Shown here: positions 1 through 9,117 of the stretch, in pieces
Layout of the letters: each line of letters starts with the position of its first letter
Position numbering within the stretch: position 1 is the stretch's first letter
Source: Acetobacterium sp.
Lineage (GTDB): Bacteria; Bacillota; Clostridia; Eubacteriales; Eubacteriaceae
Direction of reading: 5' to 3'
Assembly (NCBI RefSeq): GCF_030652775.1
Contig: NZ_JAUSPS010000046.1
Coordinates: 1 to 64,000 of the forward strand
DNA: 64,000 nucleotides
Program-made: the position numbers and the translations under genes
The notes under the pieces: generated by a model
Told to the model about the DNA's origin: nothing
Database searches by the model: none
What the model saw: only the letters and a program-made list of their open reading frames with translations

Positions 1-43
1 AAAATACCCCACAAGTAGTTCATTAGAAAGTCAATTGTTCAAA

Positions 44-385
44 ATGAAAAGTTCATATAAAACAAAAACCCATGAGTTGTTAAAAAATATGGCACTTTTA
101 TATGTTTTCTTAGGTTTGTTTACGATCGGATATAGCACCCTCTTTGAGACAAAAATTAGGACTAGCATCCTTCCCGATATTTTTATTAAATCACTAACAG
201 GCACTATGAGCTTTCTTTTAAGTGTTTGGGGATGGTTGCCAATATTTATTTTGTACTTGCTTATTCGAAAAGCATTAGGAATAGATGAGAAGAAAGATGC
301 TAAATTAGAAATAGAAAAAGACTGTATTAACGAAGCGTTAATAAGAAGAAAATCTGAAGAATGTTCTAATCAAACAAAATTGTAA
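44..385 (+). CDS. small membrane protein, unknown
   Basis: About 113 residues. Two hydrophobic stretches (roughly residues 15-35 and 55-77) predict two membrane helices, followed by a charged cytoplasmic tail ending in a Cys-Ile-Asn-Glu...Arg-Arg-Lys pattern. A similar tail pattern (CIKNE..RRK) occurs in the protein at 1091-1549, so the two may be distant relatives. I chose the ATG at 44 over an in-frame TTG nine bases upstream; neither has a strong ribosome site, so the start is uncertain. I do not recognise a family. It lies in an AT-rich run of small membrane proteins. Confidence 0.5.
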   Translation: MKSSYKTKTHELLKNMALLYVFLGLFTIGYSTLFETKIRTSILPDIFIKSLTGTMSFLLSVWGWLPIFILYLLIRKALGIDEKKDAKLEIEKDCINEALIRRKSEECSNQTKL

Positions 386-441
386 TGCCGGTGGTTAATG
401 GTGCGCTGGCAGAAGCTGTTAGAAATATTTTGAGGTAAAGC

Positions 442-738
442 ATGGAAAAATTATTAAAAAGCCATAAGGTCAGACTGCTTATTTTTGCAACGGCAATTTC
501 TTTGCATGCAGGGGTATTCACAATAAAAGAGGGAAACGTTGAACATGTTTTGTATTTCGGATTTCCTGATGCTTTTCTTACGCTGCATAGGCATATTTCC
601 GAATTTCCTGCTGGTGCGGGAATTAATCCATTGCAATTCGTAGCAAATGTAGGTGTAATCTGGCTAATTCTGTTTTATTTGCCTAAGATATTTCGCAAGT
701 TGGTGTTGATGGTACGAAAAAAGAAAGATGACGTTTGA
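442..738 (+). CDS. small membrane protein, unknown
   Basis: 98 residues starting at ATG after a modest ribosome site (TGAGGTAAAGC). Two hydrophobic segments (about residues 10-28 and 64-82) with a basic C-terminus (RKKKDD) suggest two membrane helices and positively charged cytoplasmic ends. No motif is recognised and no function is proposed. Same strand as its neighbours and of the same AT-rich character. Confidence 0.5.
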   Translation: MEKLLKSHKVRLLIFATAISLHAGVFTIKEGNVEHVLYFGFPDAFLTLHRHISEFPAGAGINPLQFVANVGVIWLILFYLPKIFRKLVLMVRKKKDDV

Positions 739-768
739 TACTAACGATAGATTATTTTTTTTGAAAAA

Positions 769-1053
769 GTGAAAAACAGACGCTTTGCGTGCAATAATGT
801 AATAATAAAAAACCTGAGCAATTTATTAGCTAACATGTATCGTACACATTTATGTTCAATTATGACAAAGAGCGCTGTATTATTCAGGGGGAAAACCCTT
901 TTATGGGAAGTGTTTAAAAGTTGGGGATCGATATCTCACAACACGCAAAGAAAAAGCGTACATGGTCTACGCCTAGAGAACGGGAAAAAAGCTTTAGAAA
1001 AATATGACGGGTCGATGGAGATTGAAGATGCGGGAAATGTTTTTTCAGTTTAG
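769..1053 (+). pseudogene. decayed remnant of a GHKL-type sensor histidine kinase
   Basis: An open frame of 94 codons opening at GTG without a convincing ribosome site. Its C-terminal third (from about nt 955) reads HGLRLENGKKALEKYDGSME, close to the G-box/tail of GHKL (AgrC-like) kinases, where HG(I/L)GL is followed by a helix and EKYGG. The second Gly of HGLGL is Arg here. An upstream LSNLLANM stretch could be a degenerate N-box (usually LGNLLDNA). The middle is not kinase-like and the membrane domain is missing, so I read it as a relic rather than a working gene. This is recognition by eye; a spurious frame remains possible. Confidence 0.45.
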
Positions 1054-1090
1054 CACCTGATGTTCATATAAAATGAGTTAGAGGTATGTA

Positions 1091-1549
1091 ATGTCTCAAG
1101 ATAAGAACAATGAAGTATTTAATTACGATAAAATTTTCCAAAAGTATTCAAAACTTTTTAGAAATTCGAAATATGAAGTTTATGATTTAGAAAAATTTAT
1201 ATTTTTAATTGAAATAAAAGTTGCACATAGTGAAGGGTTAAAACCCAAAATATTTGATCCATTAGAAACTGTCTTGTACATAGTGATGGTTTTTATTATT
1301 GCATCTACAGTTTTACTATTATGTAGTCAAGACGCATTTTTTTGTGTTTTAGTGCTGGCTGTGTTTACTTATATCGCTTTATTTTTTATGGTAAATATTT
1401 TAAAAACTAAGTCAATTAATCAAATGACAGAATATTCAAAGGCTAAAAAAAAGTACTTAATCATAAAGAAATGCATTAAAAATGAAATTGTGAGACGCAA
1501 AGACAATGATATGAAAAATACTTATGAAGATATGGTAGATTTAATTTAG
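1091..1549 (+). CDS. membrane protein with two central helices, unknown
   Basis: 152 residues starting at ATG after TTAGAGGTATGTA. A soluble, charged N-terminal part of about 55 residues is followed by two adjacent hydrophobic helices (about 58-80 and 83-103) and a long basic C-terminal region with a CIKNEIVRRK segment. The hairpin membrane anchor with two cytoplasmic arms resembles no family I can name. The C-terminal pattern recalls the end of the protein at 44-385. Confidence 0.55.
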   Translation: MSQDKNNEVFNYDKIFQKYSKLFRNSKYEVYDLEKFIFLIEIKVAHSEGLKPKIFDPLETVLYIVMVFIIASTVLLLCSQDAFFCVLVLAVFTYIALFFMVNILKTKSINQMTEYSKAKKKYLIIKKCIKNEIVRRKDNDMKNTYEDMVDLI

Positions 1550-1582
1550 TCGTTAGTAAAAAAATTCAAAGGAGCCAGTAAC

Positions 1583-2155
1583 ATGAGATTCTTAATAGAA
1601 AAATTTCCCAAAAATAATGATTTTGATCCTGAAAATGAGGGGTATCATGCCATTAATGAGCCAAGCTTTTTAAAACTTTGCTTGATGGCAATTCCAGTTA
1701 TTTTCATATCCATGTTTATCATTGGACTAATGCTAAAGATCCGGCTGGGAGCGGATTATCATTTGAGTATGATTGATAGTTTTCAAGATATTTTGATTTT
1801 ACTAGCCTTAGTACCCATCCATGAAATGCTGCATGTGATAGTTTTTCCGGATAAAATTTCATCAACGGATATTTTTATTGGTACGTATAGAGGCGCAATT
1901 TATGTTGAATATTTACAGGATATAAAAAAAGAAAGGTTTTTGTTGGGATTGATATTGCCGATCATTGTTTTGACGGTTATACCCGTTTTAATTATATTGT
2001 CAACAAATGTAAATTATATTCTTTTGTCAAAAATTGCCCTGATGAACATGGTTTTATCGAGTATGGATGTCCTGTCATTTTATGGGGTTTTGAGTAAAAT
2101 TCCGGCGAATGCAAAAATTAGAAATAAAAACTCGCAATCATACTGGAGATTTTAA
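1583..2155 (+). CDS. DUF3267-like membrane zincin (putative metallopeptidase)
   Basis: 190 residues with a good ribosome site (AAAGGAGCCAGTAAC-ATG). About five hydrophobic segments. Inside the second or third lies HEMLH (nt 1819-1833), an HExxH-type zinc motif embedded in membrane, as in the DUF3267/YhfC-type zincins. I see no more diagnostic third-ligand motif. If active it would be an intramembrane or membrane-anchored zinc protease; the substrate is unknown. Such proteins occur beside small secreted peptide or stress genes in Firmicutes, but nothing here identifies a substrate. Confidence 0.65.
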   Translation: MRFLIEKFPKNNDFDPENEGYHAINEPSFLKLCLMAIPVIFISMFIIGLMLKIRLGADYHLSMIDSFQDILILLALVPIHEMLHVIVFPDKISSTDIFIGTYRGAIYVEYLQDIKKERFLLGLILPIIVLTVIPVLIILSTNVNYILLSKIALMNMVLSSMDVLSFYGVLSKIPANAKIRNKNSQSYWRF

Positions 2156-2172
2156 TAGCGGAGGTGTTAAAA

Positions 2173-2709
2173 ATGAAAAAACAATATTACCTGGATTTAG
2201 GATTATTGATCATTATCCTGGGATTATCACTTTACTTGCTGGGACAAGTAGATAATCCAGTTTATACCATAATTCTGATTAGCTTTGCCATCATCTTCTC
2301 GTATATCAATCTGAGATTTAGAATTATCTTTAAATATCCCTATGAGGGTAAGCTAAGTATCAGTAATTATTCCGGCTATTTTCAAATTTTGTTGGGAAAG
2401 CTGTTGTACATCATTGGCTTAATAAATCTTGTAAATACGGACTCAGATAAGCAGCATAATTTTATCATCTACGGTTTTATTCCTGTTATCTGGTATCTAT
2501 CGATGTTCCACAATACAGCTTATATCTATGATAGTTATTTAATCTACAATTTTTCAAGGGTTATTGATATTCAGGATATTGAACGGTATGAAATGAAGAA
2601 AAAATCTTTGGATACATATGTTATAATTGTTCATATGAAAAACCAAAAAGCGCTTAAGCTGAGTCTCAATGATTCTAATTATCATAAACTTCAATTGGAA
2701 ATTAAGTAG
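2173..2709 (+). CDS. membrane protein with C-terminal soluble domain, unknown
   Basis: 178 residues. ATG at 2173 follows GCGGAGGTGTTAAAA, a clear ribosome site, so it is preferred to the TTG at 2164. Four hydrophobic helices fill roughly the first 115 residues, followed by a soluble C-terminal segment with beta-strand character (YVIIVHMKNQKALKLSL). That layout is like small membrane proteins with a PH-like cytoplasmic tail, but I do not claim the family. It starts 17 bases after the DUF3267-like gene, so the two are probably co-transcribed. Confidence 0.6.
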   Translation: MKKQYYLDLGLLIIILGLSLYLLGQVDNPVYTIILISFAIIFSYINLRFRIIFKYPYEGKLSISNYSGYFQILLGKLLYIIGLINLVNTDSDKQHNFIIYGFIPVIWYLSMFHNTAYIYDSYLIYNFSRVIDIQDIERYEMKKKSLDTYVIIVHMKNQKALKLSLNDSNYHKLQLEIK

Positions 2710-2752
2710 CTGAATGTGAAATAATTTTCAAAACGAAGAGGGGGAGCTTGTC

Positions 2753-3178
2753 TTGAACTCATTAAAAAAAATCAAACAATTTAAACCATATCTGATTATA
2801 ATCATTCTTTTCATTTACATCGCAGTTATTGGTAATGGAAAGCTTATAATGTCCGAAAACCAACTATTTTTTTATGTGGGGATCATTAGACCCATTGTGG
2901 GTTCATTAGTCGGTGTTTTTTTATATATATTCAGTTTAGATGATTTAAGATTGACTTTGAAAATTAATGTGCATGATATAATTATTGCGATATTCTTGAT
3001 CTTGTTTTATTACGCTCGTTATATCTCAATACTTGGCTTTTATGTAAATATTACAATTTCAATACCATATTTATTAGTTAGCTCTCCGGTTATAGTATAT
3101 GTTTTTCCAGTAGTAGCAGGATATTATTTCTCAAAAGGATTCGTTTCAACCAAAAATAAGAGCGATGTGGGTAACTGA
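2753..3178 (+). CDS. four-helix membrane protein, tandem paralogue 1
   Basis: 141 residues starting at TTG after GAGGGGGAGCTTGTC. Almost wholly hydrophobic with about four helices. Its closing segment FPVVAGYYFSKGFVSTK matches LIPTLAGFYLTKGLLASK of the protein at 3723-4172, and LKINVHDIIIAIFLILFYY matches LKIEINGQYLIISFIVGFLYY, so the two are paralogues. Function unknown. Confidence 0.6.
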   Translation: MNSLKKIKQFKPYLIIIILFIYIAVIGNGKLIMSENQLFFYVGIIRPIVGSLVGVFLYIFSLDDLRLTLKINVHDIIIAIFLILFYYARYISILGFYVNITISIPYLLVSSPVIVYVFPVVAGYYFSKGFVSTKNKSDVGN

Positions 3179-3230
3179 AATCTTATAGTTAGTGCAGTAA
3201 ATTTGGATCTGTAAGGAGGATGGTGAAAAC

Positions 3231-3662
3231 ATGAAAAGAAGGATGATACAGGTTGGTTTAATGATCGGCTACCTGTGTTTTTTTGTATTGATGGATTTTT
3301 GGGTCATATCCATTCAGAACAGCTTTAATCCGCTGGAACTGAGGAGCGATATTTTTCATTACAGTCGTTTTTGGGGGATGATGCTGATTGTTTTTTTTAA
3401 ATGGTTTATGCTTGGCTTTCAGTTGAATTTTATGAGTAAGGGCGGAAAGCTGAGAGTAAAGGTTGACATCATTTATCTTGCGACTGCACTGACATGGGCA
3501 GCGATATATTTTATGATAAATTTATGCATCCTTGTTCCGATACCAAGGATTTATAGCGGAAAATATATGATGCAGTTAATTTGTCTCATCCCGATTTTGT
3601 CTGGATTCTTTATGTTTGAGAGTTTGTTCTTAGGTAGGTCGTCTGCAAACACATACCAATAA
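3231..3662 (+). CDS. four-helix membrane protein, tandem paralogue 2
   Basis: 143 residues with a very good ribosome site (AAGGAGGATGGTGAAAAC-ATG). Four hydrophobic helices. It shares the layout and weak similarity of its neighbours: LRVKVDIIYLATALTWAAIY corresponds to the LKI...(I/L)I helix and LIPILSGFFMFESLF to the closing P.(V/L)(A/S)G(Y/F) helix. Probably a divergent member of the same tandem family. No known function. Confidence 0.6.
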   Translation: MKRRMIQVGLMIGYLCFFVLMDFWVISIQNSFNPLELRSDIFHYSRFWGMMLIVFFKWFMLGFQLNFMSKGGKLRVKVDIIYLATALTWAAIYFMINLCILVPIPRIYSGKYMMQLICLIPILSGFFMFESLFLGRSSANTYQ

Positions 3663-3722
3663 ATTATAATTATATATAGCTGAAAAATAGTGAAGAGTTT
3701 TCATAGAAAGGAAGCGGTTGTT

Positions 3723-4172
3723 TTGCGAATTTTAGAAAAGATTTATCCGTATCTGGTTATACCATCAGTGATAATCTATATAGGTATTATTGAAAAGGTG
3801 AAATTTGTAGTAAAGAATAGTCCGATAGATTCAAACTTTAATTCAACCTTGCCATTTTTTTTCAGTGATGGTTTTTTCTTTATGGCTATTACGCTGCCTC
3901 TGATTAGCATGATGTTTGGAGTGTTGTTGGAATTATTGACCAGAAAACCAGCAGCACTTAAAATTGAAATAAACGGACAGTATCTGATTATATCATTTAT
4001 TGTTGGCTTTTTATATTATATGCCTTACACACCAGCATCTATTCTTTTTTCATATATAAATTTTAACTCGGTTTTGATTGCGAATGCACCAGCCTTTTAT
4101 CTCATCCCAACCCTTGCTGGATTTTATTTGACAAAAGGCTTACTTGCTTCAAAAGAAAGTGAAAATGGCTAA
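3723..4172 (+). CDS. four-helix membrane protein, tandem paralogue 3
   Basis: 149 residues from TTG at 3723, which has AAAGGAAG about eight bases upstream; a GTG at 3690 in frame has no ribosome site. About four hydrophobic helices. Clearly related to the protein at 2753-3178 (see there), with an extra loop after helix 1 (KNSPIDSNFNSTLP). It is the last gene of the AT-rich membrane-protein run; a strong terminator follows at 4229-4262. Function unknown. Confidence 0.6.
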   Translation: MRILEKIYPYLVIPSVIIYIGIIEKVKFVVKNSPIDSNFNSTLPFFFSDGFFFMAITLPLISMMFGVLLELLTRKPAALKIEINGQYLIISFIVGFLYYMPYTPASILFSYINFNSVLIANAPAFYLIPTLAGFYLTKGLLASKESENG

Positions 4173-4228
4173 ATTTGATTAACGATCATACGCATTAGGA
4201 GAATAAAGGTGATACAAGCACACAACAC

Positions 4229-4262
4229 CCTCCGGCTTTGGCATTTGCCGGAGCTTTTTTTG
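4229..4262 (+). terminator. intrinsic terminator before sbcD
   Basis: CTCCGGC and GCCGGAG form a 7-bp GC-rich stem around a ten-base loop, followed by an A/C-free run of seven T residues. It ends the small-membrane-protein transcripts and separates them from sbcDC. Confidence 0.85.
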
Positions 4263-4329
4263 TTTGGTCTATACAAAAAAAAGCGGCTGTGGGATAATAA
4301 ACAAAATGGACAGGAGTGAGGACGCACAA

Positions 4330-5550
4330 ATGAGAATATTACATACCGCCGATTGGCATTTAGGCAAAAATATTGAAGGTCATAGCCGGATGGATGAGCA
4401 GGCCTGCTTTCTGGCGGACTTTGTTAAAATAGTCAAGGACGAAAAAATAGATCTGCTGATCATTGCCGGGGATGTTTATGACAGCTATAATCCACCAGCC
4501 CGAGCTGAGGAATTGTTTTATGAGACCTTAAAGCAATTGTCCGACGGCGGGAAACGGCTGATCCTGGTGATCGCCGGTAATCACGACAATCCCCAGCGCC
4601 TTGAAGCGCCAGGACCGCTGGCTCGGGATCACGGCATTCTGATGGCGGGGGTTCCAAAAACGATCATCCCAACTGGTGCGTATGGTAAGCATCGAGTCGT
4701 GGCATCGGGAGAAGGTTATGTGGAGCTGGAAATCAACGGGGAACGAGCCGTGATTCTGCTGCTACCCTATCCCAGTGAAAAACGGCTCAATGAGGTTTTA
4801 TATGACCTGACCACTGCCGAAGACGAAAATCAAAAGTCTTACAGTGATCGGATTCATAGCTATTTTTCGCAACTGGAGTGCCATTACAGAGACGATACCA
4901 TCAATCTGGTCACGACCCATATTTTTGCTATGGGCAGCGAGGAAGCCGGATCAGAGCGAACGATTCAGCTGGGCGGAACCTATATTGTCGATGGCCAGTG
5001 CTTTCCTGAAAAAGCCCATTACATCGCCCTGGGACATATTCATAAACCCCAGGTGATTCCCGGTACCAATGGCCGGGGACGCTATGCCGGTTCACCGATT
5101 CATTTTAACCGCCGCGAAATCGCCTATGGAAAAAAATGTATGGTGGTGGAAATTGTCGTGGAAGATGGCGTTACCGTTAAAAATGAGATCCAGGAAATTG
5201 ATCTGAAAGTATACAAGCCCATCGAGGTCTGGAAATGCGAAAATGTTGATGCCGCCATCGCCAGATGCGCAGCCAATGAGGAGCGATCCTGCTGGGTTTA
5301 TCTGGAAATTGAGACCGATCACTATATCCGGGAAGACGAAATCAAAAAAATGAAGGCTCATAAGGATGATATTCTGGAGGTGATCCCCCGGCTGACAACA
5401 TTAGAAACCGAGGCCAGCCTGGAAGCGCTGACAGAGAAATCCTTTGGCGATGTGTTTAAAGAATTTTACCGCCGGGAAAGGGGCACCGAAGCCGATGATG
5501 AGGTTCTCGAACTGCTACTTTCGTTGGTGCTTGAGGAGGACAAACAATGA
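4330..5550 (+). CDS. sbcD: SbcD, exonuclease subunit of the SbcCD (Mre11-Rad50) complex
   Basis: 406 residues, normal for SbcD. With SbcC it forms the Mn-dependent nuclease that opens DNA hairpins and trims blocked ends. The calcineurin-like phosphoesterase motifs are all present: DWH near residue 8, GDVYD at 47-51, GNHD at 83-86, TTH in the middle and GHIH about residue 238. The ATG at 4330 follows AGGAGTGAGG and starts directly with MRILHTADWH, the family N-terminus; the 22 upstream codons (from 4264) are rejected. It overlaps sbcC by four bases (ATGA), indicating coupled translation. Confidence 0.95.
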   Translation: MRILHTADWHLGKNIEGHSRMDEQACFLADFVKIVKDEKIDLLIIAGDVYDSYNPPARAEELFYETLKQLSDGGKRLILVIAGNHDNPQRLEAPGPLARDHGILMAGVPKTIIPTGAYGKHRVVASGEGYVELEINGERAVILLLPYPSEKRLNEVLYDLTTAEDENQKSYSDRIHSYFSQLECHYRDDTINLVTTHIFAMGSEEAGSERTIQLGGTYIVDGQCFPEKAHYIALGHIHKPQVIPGTNGRGRYAGSPIHFNRREIAYGKKCMVVEIVVEDGVTVKNEIQEIDLKVYKPIEVWKCENVDAAIARCAANEERSCWVYLEIETDHYIREDEIKKMKAHKDDILEVIPRLTTLETEASLEALTEKSFGDVFKEFYRRERGTEADDEVLELLLSLVLEEDKQ

Positions 5551-8500
5551 GACCGATCCGGCTAAAAATTAAAGGCATTAACAGCTTTCAGGAAGAACAG
5601 CTCATTGATTTTGAGACCCTGACTAAGGCGGGTATTTTTGGCATTTTCGGACCTACCGGCAGCGGTAAATCGACCATTCTCGATGGGATTACCCTGGCGC
5701 TTTACGGCAAGCTGTCCCGCAACAGTACCAATTATATCAATGTCAACGAAGAGAAGGCCAGTGTCGTGTATGAGTTTATCATCGCCGGTGCTGAGGAAAA
5801 AACCTATCAGGTCAGCCGCGAGTTTAAGCGCAATAAAAACGAGGGTATCAATCAAGGGAAATGCCAATTGCTGGAATTAAGGCCGGAAGGGCCGCTGGTG
5901 CTGGCTGACAAGACCACCGAGGTGACCAACACCTGTGAGGAAATCATCGGTCTGGGTCTCACCGATTTTACCCGGACGGTGGTACTGCCCCAGGGCAAAT
6001 TCAGCGATTTCTTAAAGCTGGAGGGAAAGCCCCGCCGGGATATGCTGGAGCGGCTTTTTAATTTGTCCAAATATGGGGATGATCTCTCCAATCGGCTTAA
6101 ATCGGAGCGGATCAATGAGATTGAAAAACTCAACCAAATCGTCGGCAGCATGAACACCTATGAAGGGGTCAGCCCGGAAGCACTGGCAGAAAAGCAGGAC
6201 AGCTATACGCAAAACCATCAGCAGCTTAAAGAAAACCGGGAACGATTTGAAAAGCTGAACGCCGAACTGTTAGAAGTCAAGGTTTTAATGGGTTTGCTCA
6301 CGGAGCAGAAGACGACCCGTGACGAAGTTCGAAACCTTGAAATAAAGCAAACGGAAATCGCGGAAAAAGAACAGCAGGTGGTACTAGGGAAAAAAGCGCT
6401 GGAAGTGCGGCCTTTTCTGGAAGCCTTTGAAACCCTGAAAAATCAGGTTGAAGCAAGCCAAAACAGTCTGATTGGCAGCGAAGAAAAACTGGTGCAACTG
6501 CTTGTCGAAAAAGAAGCGTGCGAAAAAAACTTTAAGCAAACCGATGACTATAAAAGCGAAAACCTCTTTAAATTTCAGAGCAAGCTGGAAAAGGTGGCGG
6601 ATGCCATTCTTTGGAAAGAAGCGCAGTTGGCGCTGGAAATGGAAATCCGTGAGCTGAATAAAAAAATGGATGCGGAAAATCATCACAAGATCAGCCTGGA
6701 AAATGAAAAAACACGGTTGACTCAGGAGCTGGAAAAAGCAAAAAAGCTACTTGATGAGCAGCGCCGGGAGGAAAAACAGTGTCGGATTGAATCGGATCAT
6801 CGTGAAAAAATTAACCGCGGGATGGCCATCACCGAAGAAATCACCCGGTTAAAAAATGAAATTGAAAATGATACAATGCGTCTGGCGAAAAACCAGACTG
6901 AAATAAACAAGCTCCTCGAAAGCGAACAAAATCTTACTGAGCAAAAACAGGTAAAAGAAAGCGAACAGGCAGTTATCAATCAGGCGCTTAACGCTCATGA
7001 AAAGGCCCGGCCGGCGACCTGGGACAGCATTGGGAAGGAAAAAGAGGAGAGCATCCGCATCAAAAATGTTTTTCTCAAACAACGGGCGAGTAGGGAGAGT
7101 CTCACGGCGCTGGAAAGTCAGATCGATACCCTGATTCAGACCATTGAGACAAAAAAGTCTACCGAAAAGCTTTTAAAAGAAAAAAAGGCAGCGGTGGAAG
7201 AAGAATTGATGCTGCTGGAAAATAAACACATGGAGCTTATCCTCAGAAAGCAACTCAGAGCAGGAGAATCTTGCCCGGTTTGCGGCTCGACCGAACATCC
7301 TCTAACTGCGGATCCGGATGAATCGGATGATGCCATCCGGACGGAGGTCATCAAAAATGCTCATTTGCAGCAGGAACAGGAATTGGCAGAACTTGCCGCA
7401 GAGATTGCTCAATTAACCGGAAGCTTTACCATTCTGGTTGAAAATCAGAAGAATCTGAAAAGTGAAATCGCCAGCCTTGGCGAACCGATTCCTGAGGGGC
7501 AGCCGAAGTTACTGGAAACCGCTAATACCGAGCTAAGCCAGACTATGGAAGCCTGGGAACAGTTGCTGAAAAAAATGGAAACCCGGAACCATGAAGCAAA
7601 AAACCAGTTATTAAAGCTGGAAGGGGATCTCAAAGAAAAAACAGCCGGCAAGCAAGCGCTGCTGTTACAGACCCGGGAGCTGGAAGAACTTAAAAAGAAT
7701 AAGGAAACAGCATCCCGTGAGCTGATAGCAGAAGGAGCTGAATTAAGAATTAAGCTCAAAGTCCCAAAAGCCTTTGATTTTCACACCGCTAATGAAACCA
7801 TTAAAAAAATGGATCAGCGTCGGGGCGAATTGATGGATAGCCTCGAAAAACTGGAAAAAGGACTTAATGCCCATCAGCAGCAGCTTGAAAAACTGGGCGA
7901 AACGATCCATGGCATTAACCGGCAGCTGCAGGAGTATTTACTGTTGATTGGCGAAAAGGCCAGGCAGTTTAAAGAAAAAAGAATCGCCATTGAGGAAAAG
8001 CTGGGAAAAGATTATGAACTAAATGAGCTGGGTGAATTAAAAGATAAATTTTGCGGCAATATCAAATGGATCGAAAATGCCTGGAATACAGCCAAGAAAA
8101 AGCTGGAAACCGCTCAAGAAGAGTATGCAAAAAATCAGGAAACAGTGACCATTAAAAAAGCGAATCTACAAACCCTGCAACGCCAATTTGAAACCACCGA
8201 GATAGCTCAGAGAAAGCAGCTGGATGCTCTGGGTTTTAAAGATCTGACCACCGCTGTAAACGCCTGTATCGATGACCAAACCATCAAAAATTTAGAAATA
8301 GAGATTGATAATTTTTACCAGAACCGAACCAAACTAAATGGCAAGCTGGAAGACCTGAACAAAAAAATTAATGGTCGGGAAATGACCGCAGCGGCTTATG
8401 ATGAGATTTGCTCATCTCATCAGCTGCTGGAAGAAAGCCTTGAACAGCAGAAGACCCTGGAAATCCGGCTAAAAACCAGCATTGACGAGCTGAAAAAACG

Positions 8501-9059
8501 TCTGGCCGAGCTGGCGAACTATTTGGAACAAAAGGAAAAAGTGGATCATCGGCTGGCACTGATTGCCGATCTGGAAAAACTGTTTTCCGGCAAGCGCTTT
8601 GTCGAGTTTGTGGCCGTATCCCGGCTCAAGTACATCTCGATTGAGGCATCCAAACGGCTCACCGATATCAGTAACGGTAATTATGGACTGGAAGCCGACG
8701 ATGAGGGGAAATTTATTATCCGGGATTACAAAAACGGCGGTGCCGCCCGGGATGCTTCGACATTATCTGGCGGGGAAACCTTTCTGGCCTCCTTATCTTT
8801 GGCGCTGGCGCTGTCCGCTGAAATACAGCTAAAAGGACGGGCGCCACTGGAATTTTTCTTTCTGGATGAGGGCTTCGGCTCGCTCCATGAGGATGCCCTG
8901 GAGGTGGTGATGAATTCCATCGAAATGCTGCATAATGACCGCCTGAAGGTGGGGATCATCAGTCACGTGGAATCGATCAAGAACCGGATGCCGGTAAAAC
9001 TGCTGATTACCCCGGGCGAAGCCGGCGTTGGCGGCAGCAAGGTGCGGATTGAAAAATAA
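5547..9059 (+). CDS. sbcC: SbcC, ATPase subunit of the SbcCD complex
   Basis: 1170 residues, typical SbcC/Rad50 length. Walker A (GPTGSGKST) is at 35-43, followed by very long charged coiled coils. The zinc-hook Cys-Pro-Val-Cys is at 576-579, then a second coiled coil, then the signature TLSGGETFLASL (about 1073) and Walker B FFFLDEGFGSL (about 1100). The ATP-binding head gates the SbcD nuclease. It is the second gene of a two-gene operon. After the stop codon the GATTGAAAAATAAGAC tail is repeated (see findings). Confidence 0.95.
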   Translation: MRPIRLKIKGINSFQEEQLIDFETLTKAGIFGIFGPTGSGKSTILDGITLALYGKLSRNSTNYINVNEEKASVVYEFIIAGAEEKTYQVSREFKRNKNEGINQGKCQLLELRPEGPLVLADKTTEVTNTCEEIIGLGLTDFTRTVVLPQGKFSDFLKLEGKPRRDMLERLFNLSKYGDDLSNRLKSERINEIEKLNQIVGSMNTYEGVSPEALAEKQDSYTQNHQQLKENRERFEKLNAELLEVKVLMGLLTEQKTTRDEVRNLEIKQTEIAEKEQQVVLGKKALEVRPFLEAFETLKNQVEASQNSLIGSEEKLVQLLVEKEACEKNFKQTDDYKSENLFKFQSKLEKVADAILWKEAQLALEMEIRELNKKMDAENHHKISLENEKTRLTQELEKAKKLLDEQRREEKQCRIESDHREKINRGMAITEEITRLKNEIENDTMRLAKNQTEINKLLESEQNLTEQKQVKESEQAVINQALNAHEKARPATWDSIGKEKEESIRIKNVFLKQRASRESLTALESQIDTLIQTIETKKSTEKLLKEKKAAVEEELMLLENKHMELILRKQLRAGESCPVCGSTEHPLTADPDESDDAIRTEVIKNAHLQQEQELAELAAEIAQLTGSFTILVENQKNLKSEIASLGEPIPEGQPKLLETANTELSQTMEAWEQLLKKMETRNHEAKNQLLKLEGDLKEKTAGKQALLLQTRELEELKKNKETASRELIAEGAELRIKLKVPKAFDFHTANETIKKMDQRRGELMDSLEKLEKGLNAHQQQLEKLGETIHGINRQLQEYLLLIGEKARQFKEKRIAIEEKLGKDYELNELGELKDKFCGNIKWIENAWNTAKKKLETAQEEYAKNQETVTIKKANLQTLQRQFETTEIAQRKQLDALGFKDLTTAVNACIDDQTIKNLEIEIDNFYQNRTKLNGKLEDLNKKINGREMTAAAYDEICSSHQLLEESLEQQKTLEIRLKTSIDELKKRLAELANYLEQKEKVDHRLALIADLEKLFSGKRFVEFVAVSRLKYISIEASKRLTDISNGNYGLEADDEGKFIIRDYKNGGAARDASTLSGGETFLASLSLALALSAEIQLKGRAPLEFFFLDEGFGSLHEDALEVVMNSIEMLHNDRLKVGIISHVESIKNRMPVKLLITPGEAGVGGSKVRIEK

Positions 9060-9117
9060 GACGATTGAAAAATAAGACGGATTGAAAAAAGTGGATTGAA
9101 ATATTAAAAGGACAAAG

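Noticed and set aside
5562-8959. Many long reverse-strand open frames inside sbcC
   Set aside because: They overlap a complete, motif-rich gene, have no ribosome sites or recognisable products, and reflect its codon bias.
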